Program-made: the position numbers and the translations under genes | Notes under the pieces: generated by a model | Database searches by the model: none | The model's input: the letters and a program-made list of their open reading frames with translations, nothing else | What the model was told of the DNA's origin: nothing | Shown here: piece by piece, positions 1 to 7,932 of the stretch | Position numbering within the stretch: the stretch's first letter is position 1 | Layout of the letters: every line of letters starts with the position of its first letter | DNA from: Anaerolineae bacterium | Lineage (GTDB): Bacteria; Chloroflexota; Anaerolineae; B4-G1; SLSP01 | Assembly: GCA_016934645.1 (NCBI GenBank) | Contig: JAFGSL010000283.1 | Span: 1-9,580, forward strand | Reading direction: 5' to 3' | DNA: 9,580 nt

Positions 1-412
1 CGTTGCGTTCGCGCAGGGCGGTCAGGTCCTCTTCATCCTCCTCAAGCTGTTCTGCCAGGGCGTCGAGTTGATCGGCGAACTGGCGCACGTCATCGCGGTG
101 CGTGTCGTAGATGCGCAACGCCAGGTTGCCCCGCAACCACGCCTGGCTGATATCACGCATCCGGCGCAGGCGACGTGTGAGTAGCTGGCTGAATAGCGCG
201 CCCAACAGCAGCCCGACGAGGGCGGACACAATGATAACGACGCCAATATGTAAACCCCACGTGATCTGCCCCCCCAACAGCGCCAGCAATCCCAGGCCGA
301 GCATCTCGGCGAGCAGAACGCTGCTGGCAGTCACAATGGCATGCATAAATGCTAAGGTGTATCCCACTTTCAGGCGTGGGGTGCGCAAATCGCGGCGCAA
401 GTTGTTTCGCAT
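1..412 (-). CDS. Sensor histidine kinase, N-terminal part (TM-TM-HAMP), cut by the window edge
   Basis: An open frame runs from the ATG at 412 to the window edge with no stop, giving 137 residues. A basic N-terminus is followed by two hydrophobic helices (about residues 19-46 and 55-77). They are separated by only a few residues, so there is almost no extracellular sensor. A HAMP linker follows (about 75-125), then an acidic helix ending in LTALRERN at the edge. In LiaS/NarL-type (HisKA_3) kinases this stretch leads directly into the RNxLARxLHD phosphoacceptor motif, which would lie just outside the window. Such kinases usually sense events within the membrane and phosphorylate a LuxR-type response regulator. 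AGGAG lies 8 nt before the ATG, supporting the start. The gene has its own promoter, so it is probably not simply co-transcribed with the large gene upstream. The catalytic domains are not visible, so the kinase call rests on architecture. Confidence 0.8.
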   Translation of the reverse strand, partial: MRNNLRRDLRTPRLKVGYTLAFMHAIVTASSVLLAEMLGLGLLALLGGQITWGLHIGVVIIVSALVGLLLGALFSQLLTRRLRRMRDISQAWLRGNLALRIYDTHRDDVRQFADQLDALAEQLEEDEEDLTALRERN

Positions 413-441
413 AGTTGGCACTCCTGTATTTTTAAGTTAGG

Positions 442-462
442 GTGCGCGTGTCAGGCGCGCAC
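442..462 (-). other. Hairpin in the 5' leader of the partial histidine kinase gene
   Basis: GTGCGCG at 442-448 and CGCGCAC at 456-462 are perfect 7-bp arms around a 7-nt loop. They lie between the predicted transcription start (about 479) and the Shine-Dalgarno sequence, so they would fold in the mRNA leader. There is no U-tract after it on the minus strand, so it is not a terminator. A plus-strand terminator is also unlikely, because the T-run at 470-474 is 7 nt away from the stem. It could stabilise the mRNA or affect translation; the function is unknown. Confidence 0.4.
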
Positions 463-485
463 GCTCGAGTTTTTATGATGCTCTT

Positions 486-514
486 ATTTTAGCAAGAGTG
501 CAAGGGTTTGTCAT
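486..514 (-). promoter_or_regulatory. Sigma70-type promoter for the partial histidine kinase gene
   Basis: Read on the minus strand, a -35 box ATGACA (509-514, five of six consensus bases) and a -10 box TAAAAT (486-491, five of six) are separated by exactly 17 bp. The predicted start is near 479, giving a leader of about 67 nt before the ATG at 412. It sits in the 168-bp gap after the large fusion gene, which suggests that the kinase gene is a separate transcription unit. Confidence 0.65.
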
Positions 515-540
515 CAGGCATACGGACAGATTTTTTGTTG

Positions 541-556
541 TACCTGAGTACAGGTA
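541..556. repeat. Short inverted repeat between the fusion gene and the next promoter
   Basis: TACCTG (541-546) and CAGGTA (551-556) are perfect 6-bp arms around AGTA. The repeat lies 24 bp downstream of the fusion-gene stop and about 27 bp upstream of the -35 box of the next gene. On the minus strand it is followed by CAACAAAAAA rather than a U-run, so it does not look like an intrinsic terminator. It could be a regulator-binding site for the downstream kinase promoter. Confidence 0.3.
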
Positions 557-580
557 TGGGCCAGACTCGGTAGTTTGAGT

Positions 581-3500
581 TCAATCTGTCTTTTGTTGCA
601 GTTCCACAGCTTGTGCGAGATCGACGCTTGCGCCTAATTTCTCGAAGGTCTCGATGGCCTCGCGCAGGTAAGTCTGCGCCTGGCCGGCAAAAATGGTCTC
701 TTCGGTCAGGGCCAGACGGGCCAACGCGAGTTTTGTTCTGGCAATTTCGTGGCACAGTTCGGCCATTTGCTGGCGTTGCGCATCCGACGGGGGCAGCGCT
801 TCGAGCAGAGCTTGCGCGACGGCATAATGCGCCAAAGCCTCGTCGTATTGCCCGGTCAACGTCAGCACGCTGCCTGAAGATTGGTGCGCGAGCAGTAAGG
901 ATTCCTGGTGGCGGGCCAGGGTCTCCGGCTCGGCCTTATGGAGCATTTCCAAGACTCGCGCATACCATTGTAGCGCAGTGGTGTTAGCATACACAAGATG
1001 GGCCTGCCGCGCAGCTTGAAGGCTGTAGTTGATGGTTTTGTCGATTTCGTTGGCCTCACCGAAATGATAGGCCAGTTCCTCGGCGAAGGCGGCGCTGTCG
1101 GGTCTCCTGGCAGCGCGATGTTCCAATGCTTCGCCGGCTTTGCGGTGCAGGAGCCGCCGCCGCAAGGGGCCGAGGTCGGCATAGATGACGTCCTGGATTT
1201 CCGTCTGGCGGAAACGCAAGCGTAAATCGCCTGCTTGTGTACCGGCCGGGATTTCTTCGATGAGTTGGCGCTCGAAGGCTTCATCCAGATGCTCGAGGAG
1301 CTGCCACTCAGACAGATCGCTCATTCTTTGCAAATCTTCGAAGCGGAATGTCTGGCCTAACACTGCTGCTTGTCGCAGGGTCCCACGCGTTTCGGCGCTC
1401 AACTGCTTGATGCGCCGCCAAACGGTTTCGCGCGCACTTTGCGGGAGTCGCACTTCCCGGAGGGCCTGCTCGTGCCAGGCTGGATCGGCACTGGCGTCGG
1501 TCGACGGGATCAAGCCATCATCCTCCAAAACTTTGGCGACTTCCTCCACATAGAACGGGTTGCCTGCGGTTTGGGCGTAAATTTTCTCGATGAGGGCTTC
1601 GGGAACGGGCCGGCCCCATAAATAGGTCAGCGCGAATTCCACTTCGTCCTGAGACAACCGTTCAAGCTGTATGTGGCGATAAGTAGGATGGCTGCGCAGT
1701 CCACGCAGTGTTTTGAGCAGGGGATGCCCACGTGCTACTTCGGTGTCGCTGTACGTCCCAAGAACGAAGATCGGCATGGTGGGGATGTGTCGTCCCAGAT
1801 AGAGCAGCAGTTCCAGGCTGTTGGCGTCGGCCCAGTGCAGGTCTTCGAGAATGAGAAACCACGGGCGTTCCTGTGTTGCGCGGCGGATGAACTGGGTCAG
1901 ACTTGTCATCAGGCGCAGTTGTTCCTGTCTGGGATCGAGCGGTGGTGCCGCGTGTAGTTCGGGCAACATCTGGTAGATTTCGGGTATCAGCGGCGCGAAG
2001 TTGGCAAGTTGCCGGCGGGCTTCTGTATCAAAGAACTCCGGCGGGACGGTGTGGAGGTATTCGCGTAACACTTCGGTGAACAATCCGTAAGCCGATTGTC
2101 CCTCGCCATCTTCGCAATGTCCGATGAGTAGCACCGGCGGGTGGCTTTGCGCTGCAACCTGTTGCGCCAGGCGTGTCTTGCCGATGCCCGGCTCCCCGAC
2201 GATGAAGGCCAGTTGACCGCGTCCGGCCAGGGCTTCCTCCCAGCAGGCGCGCAATGTTTGCACCTGCTTCTCGCGTCCCACCAGGAGTTGCGTGCGGGGA
2301 CCGGCCGCGGATTCGATATCGGTGAGTAAATTGCTGAGGATGCGCCGGACTTGCTGTGCGCTGGCATAACGGTTGTTGGGATTCTGATCCAGCAATTTGA
2401 GAATCAGGTGTTCGAGGGAAGCTGAAATTTGCGGTCTGCCGTCAGGCGTGTTGAACTCGCGCGGACGGCGCGGTGAATGTCGCAGGTGACTGCGCAACAC
2501 AGCCTGGTCAGCCGTTTCGGATGGGGTGGATGTTTCCGCGCGCGCCGGTTCCTCGAAGGGTAGGTGTCCCGTAAAAAGCTGGTACAGGATTACGCCAAAC
2601 GCATATAGATCGGTGCGTGCGTCGAGAGCTTCGCCCAGGATTTGTTCCGGAGCCAGGTAATCGGCGGTGAGGAAGAGCCGGGGTGTATCCAACAGGTTGC
2701 GCCCTTCCTCAAGGCGTCCCAGACCAATGCCGGTCAGACGCGCGCCCTGTGGGGTCAGGAAGATGTTTTGCGGTTTGAGATCGCCTAAAACCACGCCATG
2801 GCTGTGGGCGTATTCCAGCACATTGATCACGTCCAGGGCGATTTCGAGAAGGTAAGCCGGGCTTGTGTTTGGGCCGGATGAAGTGGCCAGTTCATCAGCG
2901 TCGGCTTGCTGCTCCTTCAAAAAATCCTGAAGTGTGGGATGAGGGACGTGGGCTTCGACGCTCAGTACGTAGTTTTCTTCGCGGTCCCAGGCGAACACTT
3001 CGACGATGTTGGGATGATCCAGTGCGACAATTTGTTGGGCCTGCTGCATAAACCGCTCGATAGTCGCTGCGCTGAAAGCCGGCGAGAGGATTTTAAGCAC
3101 CACCGTCCGATTTTCTTCGATGTCGGTAGCTTTGAGCACGGTTCCCAGCAAGCTCTCGCCGATTTTGCCCTCAATGCGGTAACGGTTTTTGATGATCTGC
3201 CCCGGCAGATTGAGCGCCTCGCGTGCGTGGACGGCGTCCAGCGCCGCCTCCACAGAGGGGTAAATGGTGAAGAAATCGGCGCAACCGCCCAATTCGATGA
3301 TATGTTTGACGTTTTGCGGCGGGTTGGCGAGGATGAGAGGCTTGCCGCGCCATTTCTGGCGGAATGCGACCAGTGACTTGAGACTGGCCGTGGTGAAGGT
3401 TTCAACCTGCGACAGATCGATGATCGAACTGGTCGGCGAGCGGGGATCGGACATCTCGGTCAATTGTTGCGCCAGCGCATCGATGCTCGGCTCGTCGAAG

Positions 3501-4510
3501 ATGCTGGTCGGCGTGACGATGGCGGTCTCGCCGTTGGGTGTGAACTGCAAATTCGTCGCCCCTGGCGGCGTCAGATCGAAGGTCATACCTTCGTAGGCGA
3601 CGACAGTTTCGAAAGTGAGCGCGCGTTGTTTCTGGTACGCGACGGCGGTTGCATAGATTTGCTCGATTTGCGCGTCGGTGTAAGAGGGATCATGGTGGAA
3701 GAGGATCAGCCGTTTGACGCCGGCGGCCTGCGCCAGGTCGACGCCGATCATCGCCGAACTGTGCCCAAAATCCTCTTTAATCCAGGCCTCCTGGAGGGTG
3801 TACATCGCATCGAAGATGAGGGCGTCGGCATTGCGGAAGAATGTCACGTGGGGATTGACGACGTCGTCCTCCAGCTCTTTGTACTCGGCGTCGCTGGCGT
3901 AGACGAAAACGCTGTGTTGATCCTCGAAACGGTAGCTGTAGGCGTCGCCGGGGTGCACGTTTTTGAGCGTCTCGACGCGCACCTTTTCGATGTAGAACGG
4001 CTCGCCCGGTGTGACGCGCACAAATTTGATGTCTGCCGACATATAAGATAGCGTTACGGGCCACGTCAACGGGCGTTGTTGAATCTCGAAGGCAGTTTCC
4101 AGATCGTGCGCCCCATAGATGAAAATGCGATTGCCGGGGATGAATGCGGGCTGAAACATCGGGAACCCCTGGATGTGATCCCAGTGGGCATGGCTGATGA
4201 AGAGATGCAGCGTGCCCTGACCGCGACCAAATGGCCCCTTCATCAGTTCAAGGCCCAGAGGATACAGGCCCGATCCGGCGTCAAGGACGATGAGTTGTCC
4301 GTCAGCTTGTATCTCGACGCAGGCTGTGTTTCCGCCTGCCGTTCCGCGCACTATGGCCGGGAGTTTGTTCACGTAGGCCCGTACCGCTTCCGGGTCTTGT
4401 GTGTTGATCTGTGGCATGGCCAGAATGGCCCGGTTAATCTTTTCTTCGATATGGGCGGAACTAAGTGGGGCGGGAATAGAGCCGCGTGCACCCCAGATTT
4501 TGATCTTCAT
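581..4510 (-). CDS. MBL-fold hydrolase / STAS / kinase-like / STAND ATPase / TPR fusion protein
   Basis: This is a 1309-aa soluble protein without signal peptide or TM segments. Residues 1-315 form a metallo-beta-lactamase (COG1235/RNase Z-like) domain starting WGARGSIP. It has the metal motif HAHWDH (107-112) and further candidate ligands H186, D207 and H250 or H272. Residues 320-430 look like a STAS domain (core DLSQVETF at 365-372). Residues 440-725 are a PknB-like kinase fold in which K473, D577, N582, APE (620-622) and D634 are kept. However, the alpha-C Glu is Q490, HRD is LGD (575-577) and DFG is GIG (594-596), suggesting a pseudokinase. Residues 736-1110 are a STAND/AAA_16 ATPase (Walker A GEPGIGKT 772-779, Walker B LILED 886-890, GNPFYVEE 983-990). 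Residues 1120-1300 are TPR-like helices. GAGGA lies 5 nt before the ATG. It follows the membrane kinase gene by 41 bp, so an operon is likely. The hydrolase substrate cannot be told from the sequence. Confidence 0.88.
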   Translation of the reverse strand: MKIKIWGARGSIPAPLSSAHIEEKINRAILAMPQINTQDPEAVRAYVNKLPAIVRGTAGGNTACVEIQADGQLIVLDAGSGLYPLGLELMKGPFGRGQGTLHLFISHAHWDHIQGFPMFQPAFIPGNRIFIYGAHDLETAFEIQQRPLTWPVTLSYMSADIKFVRVTPGEPFYIEKVRVETLKNVHPGDAYSYRFEDQHSVFVYASDAEYKELEDDVVNPHVTFFRNADALIFDAMYTLQEAWIKEDFGHSSAMIGVDLAQAAGVKRLILFHHDPSYTDAQIEQIYATAVAYQKQRALTFETVVAYEGMTFDLTPPGATNLQFTPNGETAIVTPTSIFDEPSIDALAQQLTEMSDPRSPTSSIIDLSQVETFTTASLKSLVAFRQKWRGKPLILANPPQNVKHIIELGGCADFFTIYPSVEAALDAVHAREALNLPGQIIKNRYRIEGKIGESLLGTVLKATDIEENRTVVLKILSPAFSAATIERFMQQAQQIVALDHPNIVEVFAWDREENYVLSVEAHVPHPTLQDFLKEQQADADELATSSGPNTSPAYLLEIALDVINVLEYAHSHGVVLGDLKPQNIFLTPQGARLTGIGLGRLEEGRNLLDTPRLFLTADYLAPEQILGEALDARTDLYAFGVILYQLFTGHLPFEEPARAETSTPSETADQAVLRSHLRHSPRRPREFNTPDGRPQISASLEHLILKLLDQNPNNRYASAQQVRRILSNLLTDIESAAGPRTQLLVGREKQVQTLRACWEEALAGRGQLAFIVGEPGIGKTRLAQQVAAQSHPPVLLIGHCEDGEGQSAYGLFTEVLREYLHTVPPEFFDTEARRQLANFAPLIPEIYQMLPELHAAPPLDPRQEQLRLMTSLTQFIRRATQERPWFLILEDLHWADANSLELLLYLGRHIPTMPIFVLGTYSDTEVARGHPLLKTLRGLRSHPTYRHIQLERLSQDEVEFALTYLWGRPVPEALIEKIYAQTAGNPFYVEEVAKVLEDDGLIPSTDASADPAWHEQALREVRLPQSARETVWRRIKQLSAETRGTLRQAAVLGQTFRFEDLQRMSDLSEWQLLEHLDEAFERQLIEEIPAGTQAGDLRLRFRQTEIQDVIYADLGPLRRRLLHRKAGEALEHRAARRPDSAAFAEELAYHFGEANEIDKTINYSLQAARQAHLVYANTTALQWYARVLEMLHKAEPETLARHQESLLLAHQSSGSVLTLTGQYDEALAHYAVAQALLEALPPSDAQRQQMAELCHEIARTKLALARLALTEETIFAGQAQTYLREAIETFEKLGASVDLAQAVELQQKTD

Positions 4511-4551
4511 CTATTTCCTCGTCAGCATTGAACCACGGGTAGACTGGACAT

Positions 4552-7500
4552 TTATGTTTCTTCTGGCAAGGGTAGGGCGATATAAAAGCTGCTTCCCTGG
4601 TTGGGGACGCTCTCGGCCCAGACACGTCCGCCATGCCGTTCGATAATCGATTTAACCAAAGCCAGGCCTAAACCGGTACCCTGGATGTTGCCAGTTTCGC
4701 GGCGCTTGATGCGGTAGAATTTCTCGAATAATCGCACTTGGTCCTCCGGCGCGATGCCGATGCCGGTGTCGGAGATGTGGATCACGGCTTCGTGCGGCGT
4801 GGTTTCCAATCCCACACTGACCTGACCGGGCGCGGGCGTGTATTTGATGGCATTGTCCACCAGGTTGCTCACGGCTTGTCGTAAGAGCGTGCGGTCGCCG
4901 GTCACAGTCGGCGCGCCTTCCGTCGGTTCCAAACGCAGCGTGACACCCTTCGACGTCGCCCGCGCACGCATCGTATCCACCGCTTCTACCAGGATGAGAC
5001 CCAAGCGACACGGCTCTTGGCGAATACCTACGCCGGCCTCAATACGCCGTAAGTTGAGCAGGTCGCCAATGAGGGCGCTCATTTGATCGATGCCTTCGAG
5101 GATACGTTCGAGATAATCGTGCTGTTTTTCGTTCAGGTCGCCGACCATCACCAGCATGGTGGCATAACCCCGGATGAACGTCAGTGGTGCGCGTAGATCG
5201 TGGGAGACTGTCGCCACGAACTCGGACTTCATCTCATCGAGTTCCTTGAAGTGTGTGACGTCGCGCATCACCGCAACCATGCCCAATGTCGTTCCTTCAG
5301 TCCCCGTGATAGGCGCGATGCTGGCGTAGTAGGTGCGCCGGTCGTCAATGGGGACTTCGACTGTCGGTAACTGCTGCTCATCTTTAGGGGGCGTCAAGGC
5401 TTGCGTCAGGGCTTCAGGCAGCGCCAAACCACTCAATGGGCGTCCCAAGGCCGATTCGTCCAGCGCCAGCAGGTTCTGTGCCGCCGGGTTGGTCAGCAGC
5501 AACCGCCCTTCCGCGTCGGTGACAAGGATGGCGTCGGTGGTACTGGCAAGGATCGCTGCCAGCCGCCTGCGCCCGCCCTCGGCGGCCTGGAATAACCGTG
5601 CGTTTTCGACCAGGACAGCAGCCTGGCTCGCCAGCGTGGAGAGGAAATTGACGCGCGCTTCATCGAAAGCGTCTTTCTTGTCATCGCCAACCCATAATAC
5701 GGCCACCGTGCTGTTTTGCGGGCGTACGGGGAAAATCGCCACGCTTTGTAGGTTTACAGCCGCCGCCATCGTGCCTTTAAGTTGTTCGAGGTCTTGGATG
5801 ACCAGTGGGTCGCGTCGTCGTGTGAGGACGGCGGCAAACGCGCGGTCCAGCTCTGCATAGGTGTTGCTCTGGCTCGCTGCGCCATTGCCTCCGACAACAA
5901 ACGCGCGCTGGGGGCGCTCGCCTCCGCCAAGCATAACGAAACGCGCTACACTCGCGCCTGTTTCCTCCAAAGCCCCTTCCAGGATGGGGTGTACACCGCG
6001 CTCCAGGTCCAGTGTGGCCGAGACACTTTGGGCGATATTGAGCAAGAGCGAGAGGTCGTTAAGGCGGGCTTGTAGCCGGACACGCATCTGTTCGAAGGCG
6101 CTTCCCAGTTGGGCGACTTCATCCTCGCCAGAAATGGCCACCGGCACGGTCAAGTTGCCGCCGGCGATGTGATCGGCAGCTTCGGCCAGTGTATTGAGGG
6201 GCTGGATGATGCGTGTGGAGAAGAAGGGAATGGCGATGAGCAGCAGCGCCCCCATCACAATCTGCACAAAGAGCAGTGGGCTGGAAATTTTAGCCGCCGT
6301 TTCCAGTACGGTACTGAAGGGGAGTTGCAGCACCACCCGGTAGGGGGTTCCCTCGACGTTGAGGGTATAGATCAGCACGCGGTAGCCGTCGACGCTAACG
6401 TCTTCATAGGCAGTTCCCCGTTTGAGGTTATCCGGGTATTGCAAGACATCCTTGTTGAGAGACCAGGGCCGTAGCACATAATCAGAGTTGGGATGGGCGA
6501 TGATGAAGCCGTTCTCATCCAGAATGAAACCTGCACCTGATCCACCTGCTGCCTGAAGCGCTTCTAGCGCCCGCCGCATTTCCGGGTTCATATCCAACTG
6601 CACCCGTCCTAAGAGAAAACCTTCTGGAGGTTGATCGATGTTGTCTCCGTTTCGGAAAACCTGTCGCACCAGCGTGATCCCGTATTGGCCGGAAGGTAAT
6701 TGTGACATTCGGGTGATCGAAGAGAAAGGGATGAGGGAACTGGCGCGGTTCAGCGCCAGTTCTTCCTCTGATGTCAATCCTTGGGTGCGGGTCTCGCTGG
6801 GAACAGCTTCGGTAATCTTCAGATCTTGATCAACCAGCAATAGCTCCTGGAAGAAGGGAACGACTTGCCGCGCTGTTGCCAACGCCGCCATCCGCTGTTG
6901 GGGGTCCGGGCTGAGTAATGCCGGGTCCTCAGCAAAAGTAGCGATCAAGTTTTGACCGGAATAGTGAAAATAAGTCAGGCTGTTAACGGCGTTCTCGGCG
7001 CTACGGCGCATCTCATCGAGCGATTGCTCGCGCGCCAGGTTGATCGCGCGCGAAGTGACGGCGACCACAGACAGGATAACGCTGAGCAGCACCAGCGGGA
7101 TGATGAGGATGATGAGCCGGGCGCGGATGGATTTGCTGTACAGCGACACAGTATCAGCCCGTTGAAACGCGCGCCAACTGGGATTGAGGAAGAGCAATTG
7201 GAAGAGGATGGCGAGTGATATTGCACCAACGAGCCACAGCGGCCACTCGTTATTCCAGACCGCGATCATGTAGTCTATGGCTAACAGTCCGCCCGGAGGA
7301 AGGTTGGTAATCAACCGGCTGATTGACAGGAAACCTAAGGGCAAAAGCGTGGCAACGGGTAGCGCGATCAGCGGTCGGCGCAAGATATCGTATAGTTCAC
7401 CTTTGTAGGTTTGATGGAGTAAATAGCCGGCGGTCAGCCCCCACGTGGCGATTGCCATGACATCGGTGAAGGTCAACGGCCCAAACCAGGCCCATGTAAG

Positions 7501-7863
7501 GGCGGCAACCAGGTTGATGATTAACCCCGGTCCTGGTCCTAGTTTGATCGTCACCAGGGCTACCAGAAAAAGCCCTACGAGGGAGAGCGTGGGTGTGGCG
7601 GGCAGTACGCTTATCGGGGAGGCTGGCAGCGCCCCAGTTTGCAGGTAGTAGAGCACTAGCAGCGAGCGCGTCGGGAAGAGCAAGATCAGGCACAGTCCCA
7701 AGAATGTCCATGCTTTTCCATCCATCTTTCTGAAATCTGCAGAGCGTAACCACAGCGCCCAGATAAACAGGCCGATGTAGACGATGGATAAAGCAATATT
7801 CGGCAACTCTAGAGGGAATTCTAACGCAAATCCCCCCGACTCGTGCCAGAAGCTGAAACCCAT
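4552..7863 (-). CDS. Multi-TM Cache-HAMP-GAF-PAS sensor histidine kinase
   Basis: A 1103-aa membrane histidine kinase. The first ~230 residues carry about seven hydrophobic helices (near 22-40, 50-74, 92-108, 112-128, 132-149, 164-183, 207-226). Another TM (249-270) leads into an extracellular double-Cache-like sensor (about 275-525), closed by a TM at 529-548 and a HAMP linker (550-603). Cytoplasmic GAF (about 604-757) and PAS (about 766-870) domains follow. The HisKA domain has phosphoacceptor H888 in SHDLRAPL. The ATPase domain has N1000/N1004 (N box DNAIKYTP), DTGIGIA (1032-1038) and GTGLGLAL (1062-1069), ending in a typical ALPLP. All kinase motifs are intact, so it should autophosphorylate. 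There is no receiver domain, and no response regulator gene adjoins it. AGAGGA lies 8 nt before the ATG. It is the first gene of a probable operon with the downstream MBL/STAND fusion, suggesting that both act in one signalling route. The ligand is unknown. Confidence 0.93.
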   Translation of the reverse strand: MGFSFWHESGGFALEFPLELPNIALSIVYIGLFIWALWLRSADFRKMDGKAWTFLGLCLILLFPTRSLLVLYYLQTGALPASPISVLPATPTLSLVGLFLVALVTIKLGPGPGLIINLVAALTWAWFGPLTFTDVMAIATWGLTAGYLLHQTYKGELYDILRRPLIALPVATLLPLGFLSISRLITNLPPGGLLAIDYMIAVWNNEWPLWLVGAISLAILFQLLFLNPSWRAFQRADTVSLYSKSIRARLIILIIPLVLLSVILSVVAVTSRAINLAREQSLDEMRRSAENAVNSLTYFHYSGQNLIATFAEDPALLSPDPQQRMAALATARQVVPFFQELLLVDQDLKITEAVPSETRTQGLTSEEELALNRASSLIPFSSITRMSQLPSGQYGITLVRQVFRNGDNIDQPPEGFLLGRVQLDMNPEMRRALEALQAAGGSGAGFILDENGFIIAHPNSDYVLRPWSLNKDVLQYPDNLKRGTAYEDVSVDGYRVLIYTLNVEGTPYRVVLQLPFSTVLETAAKISSPLLFVQIVMGALLLIAIPFFSTRIIQPLNTLAEAADHIAGGNLTVPVAISGEDEVAQLGSAFEQMRVRLQARLNDLSLLLNIAQSVSATLDLERGVHPILEGALEETGASVARFVMLGGGERPQRAFVVGGNGAASQSNTYAELDRAFAAVLTRRRDPLVIQDLEQLKGTMAAAVNLQSVAIFPVRPQNSTVAVLWVGDDKKDAFDEARVNFLSTLASQAAVLVENARLFQAAEGGRRRLAAILASTTDAILVTDAEGRLLLTNPAAQNLLALDESALGRPLSGLALPEALTQALTPPKDEQQLPTVEVPIDDRRTYYASIAPITGTEGTTLGMVAVMRDVTHFKELDEMKSEFVATVSHDLRAPLTFIRGYATMLVMVGDLNEKQHDYLERILEGIDQMSALIGDLLNLRRIEAGVGIRQEPCRLGLILVEAVDTMRARATSKGVTLRLEPTEGAPTVTGDRTLLRQAVSNLVDNAIKYTPAPGQVSVGLETTPHEAVIHISDTGIGIAPEDQVRLFEKFYRIKRRETGNIQGTGLGLALVKSIIERHGGRVWAESVPNQGSSFYIALPLPEET

Positions 7864-7932
7864 AAATGCAGTCCTCTTTGCTCAGTGTGCTGGTGTGAAT
7901 GACGGGTTAACCTTGCACTAATTTCAATAATA

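Noticed and set aside
541..556. Hairpin TACCTG-AGTA-CAGGTA as terminator of the fusion gene
   Set aside because: On the minus strand it is followed by an A-rich run, not by U residues, and the stem has only 6 bp. I found no convincing intrinsic terminator after the fusion gene.
581..640. Frameshift truncating a longer C-terminus (GAF/kinase) of the fusion protein
   Set aside because: The 413-580 gap shows no continuation of a conserved domain in any frame and carries a good promoter instead, so the stop at 581 looks genuine.
2962..3405. Overlapping open frames of 60-200 codons inside the two large genes on both strands (for example 3464-4051 plus)
   Set aside because: They are out of frame with intact multidomain proteins, have low-complexity Arg/Ser/Ala-rich composition and no recognisable domains; they are by-products of GC-rich coding sequence.
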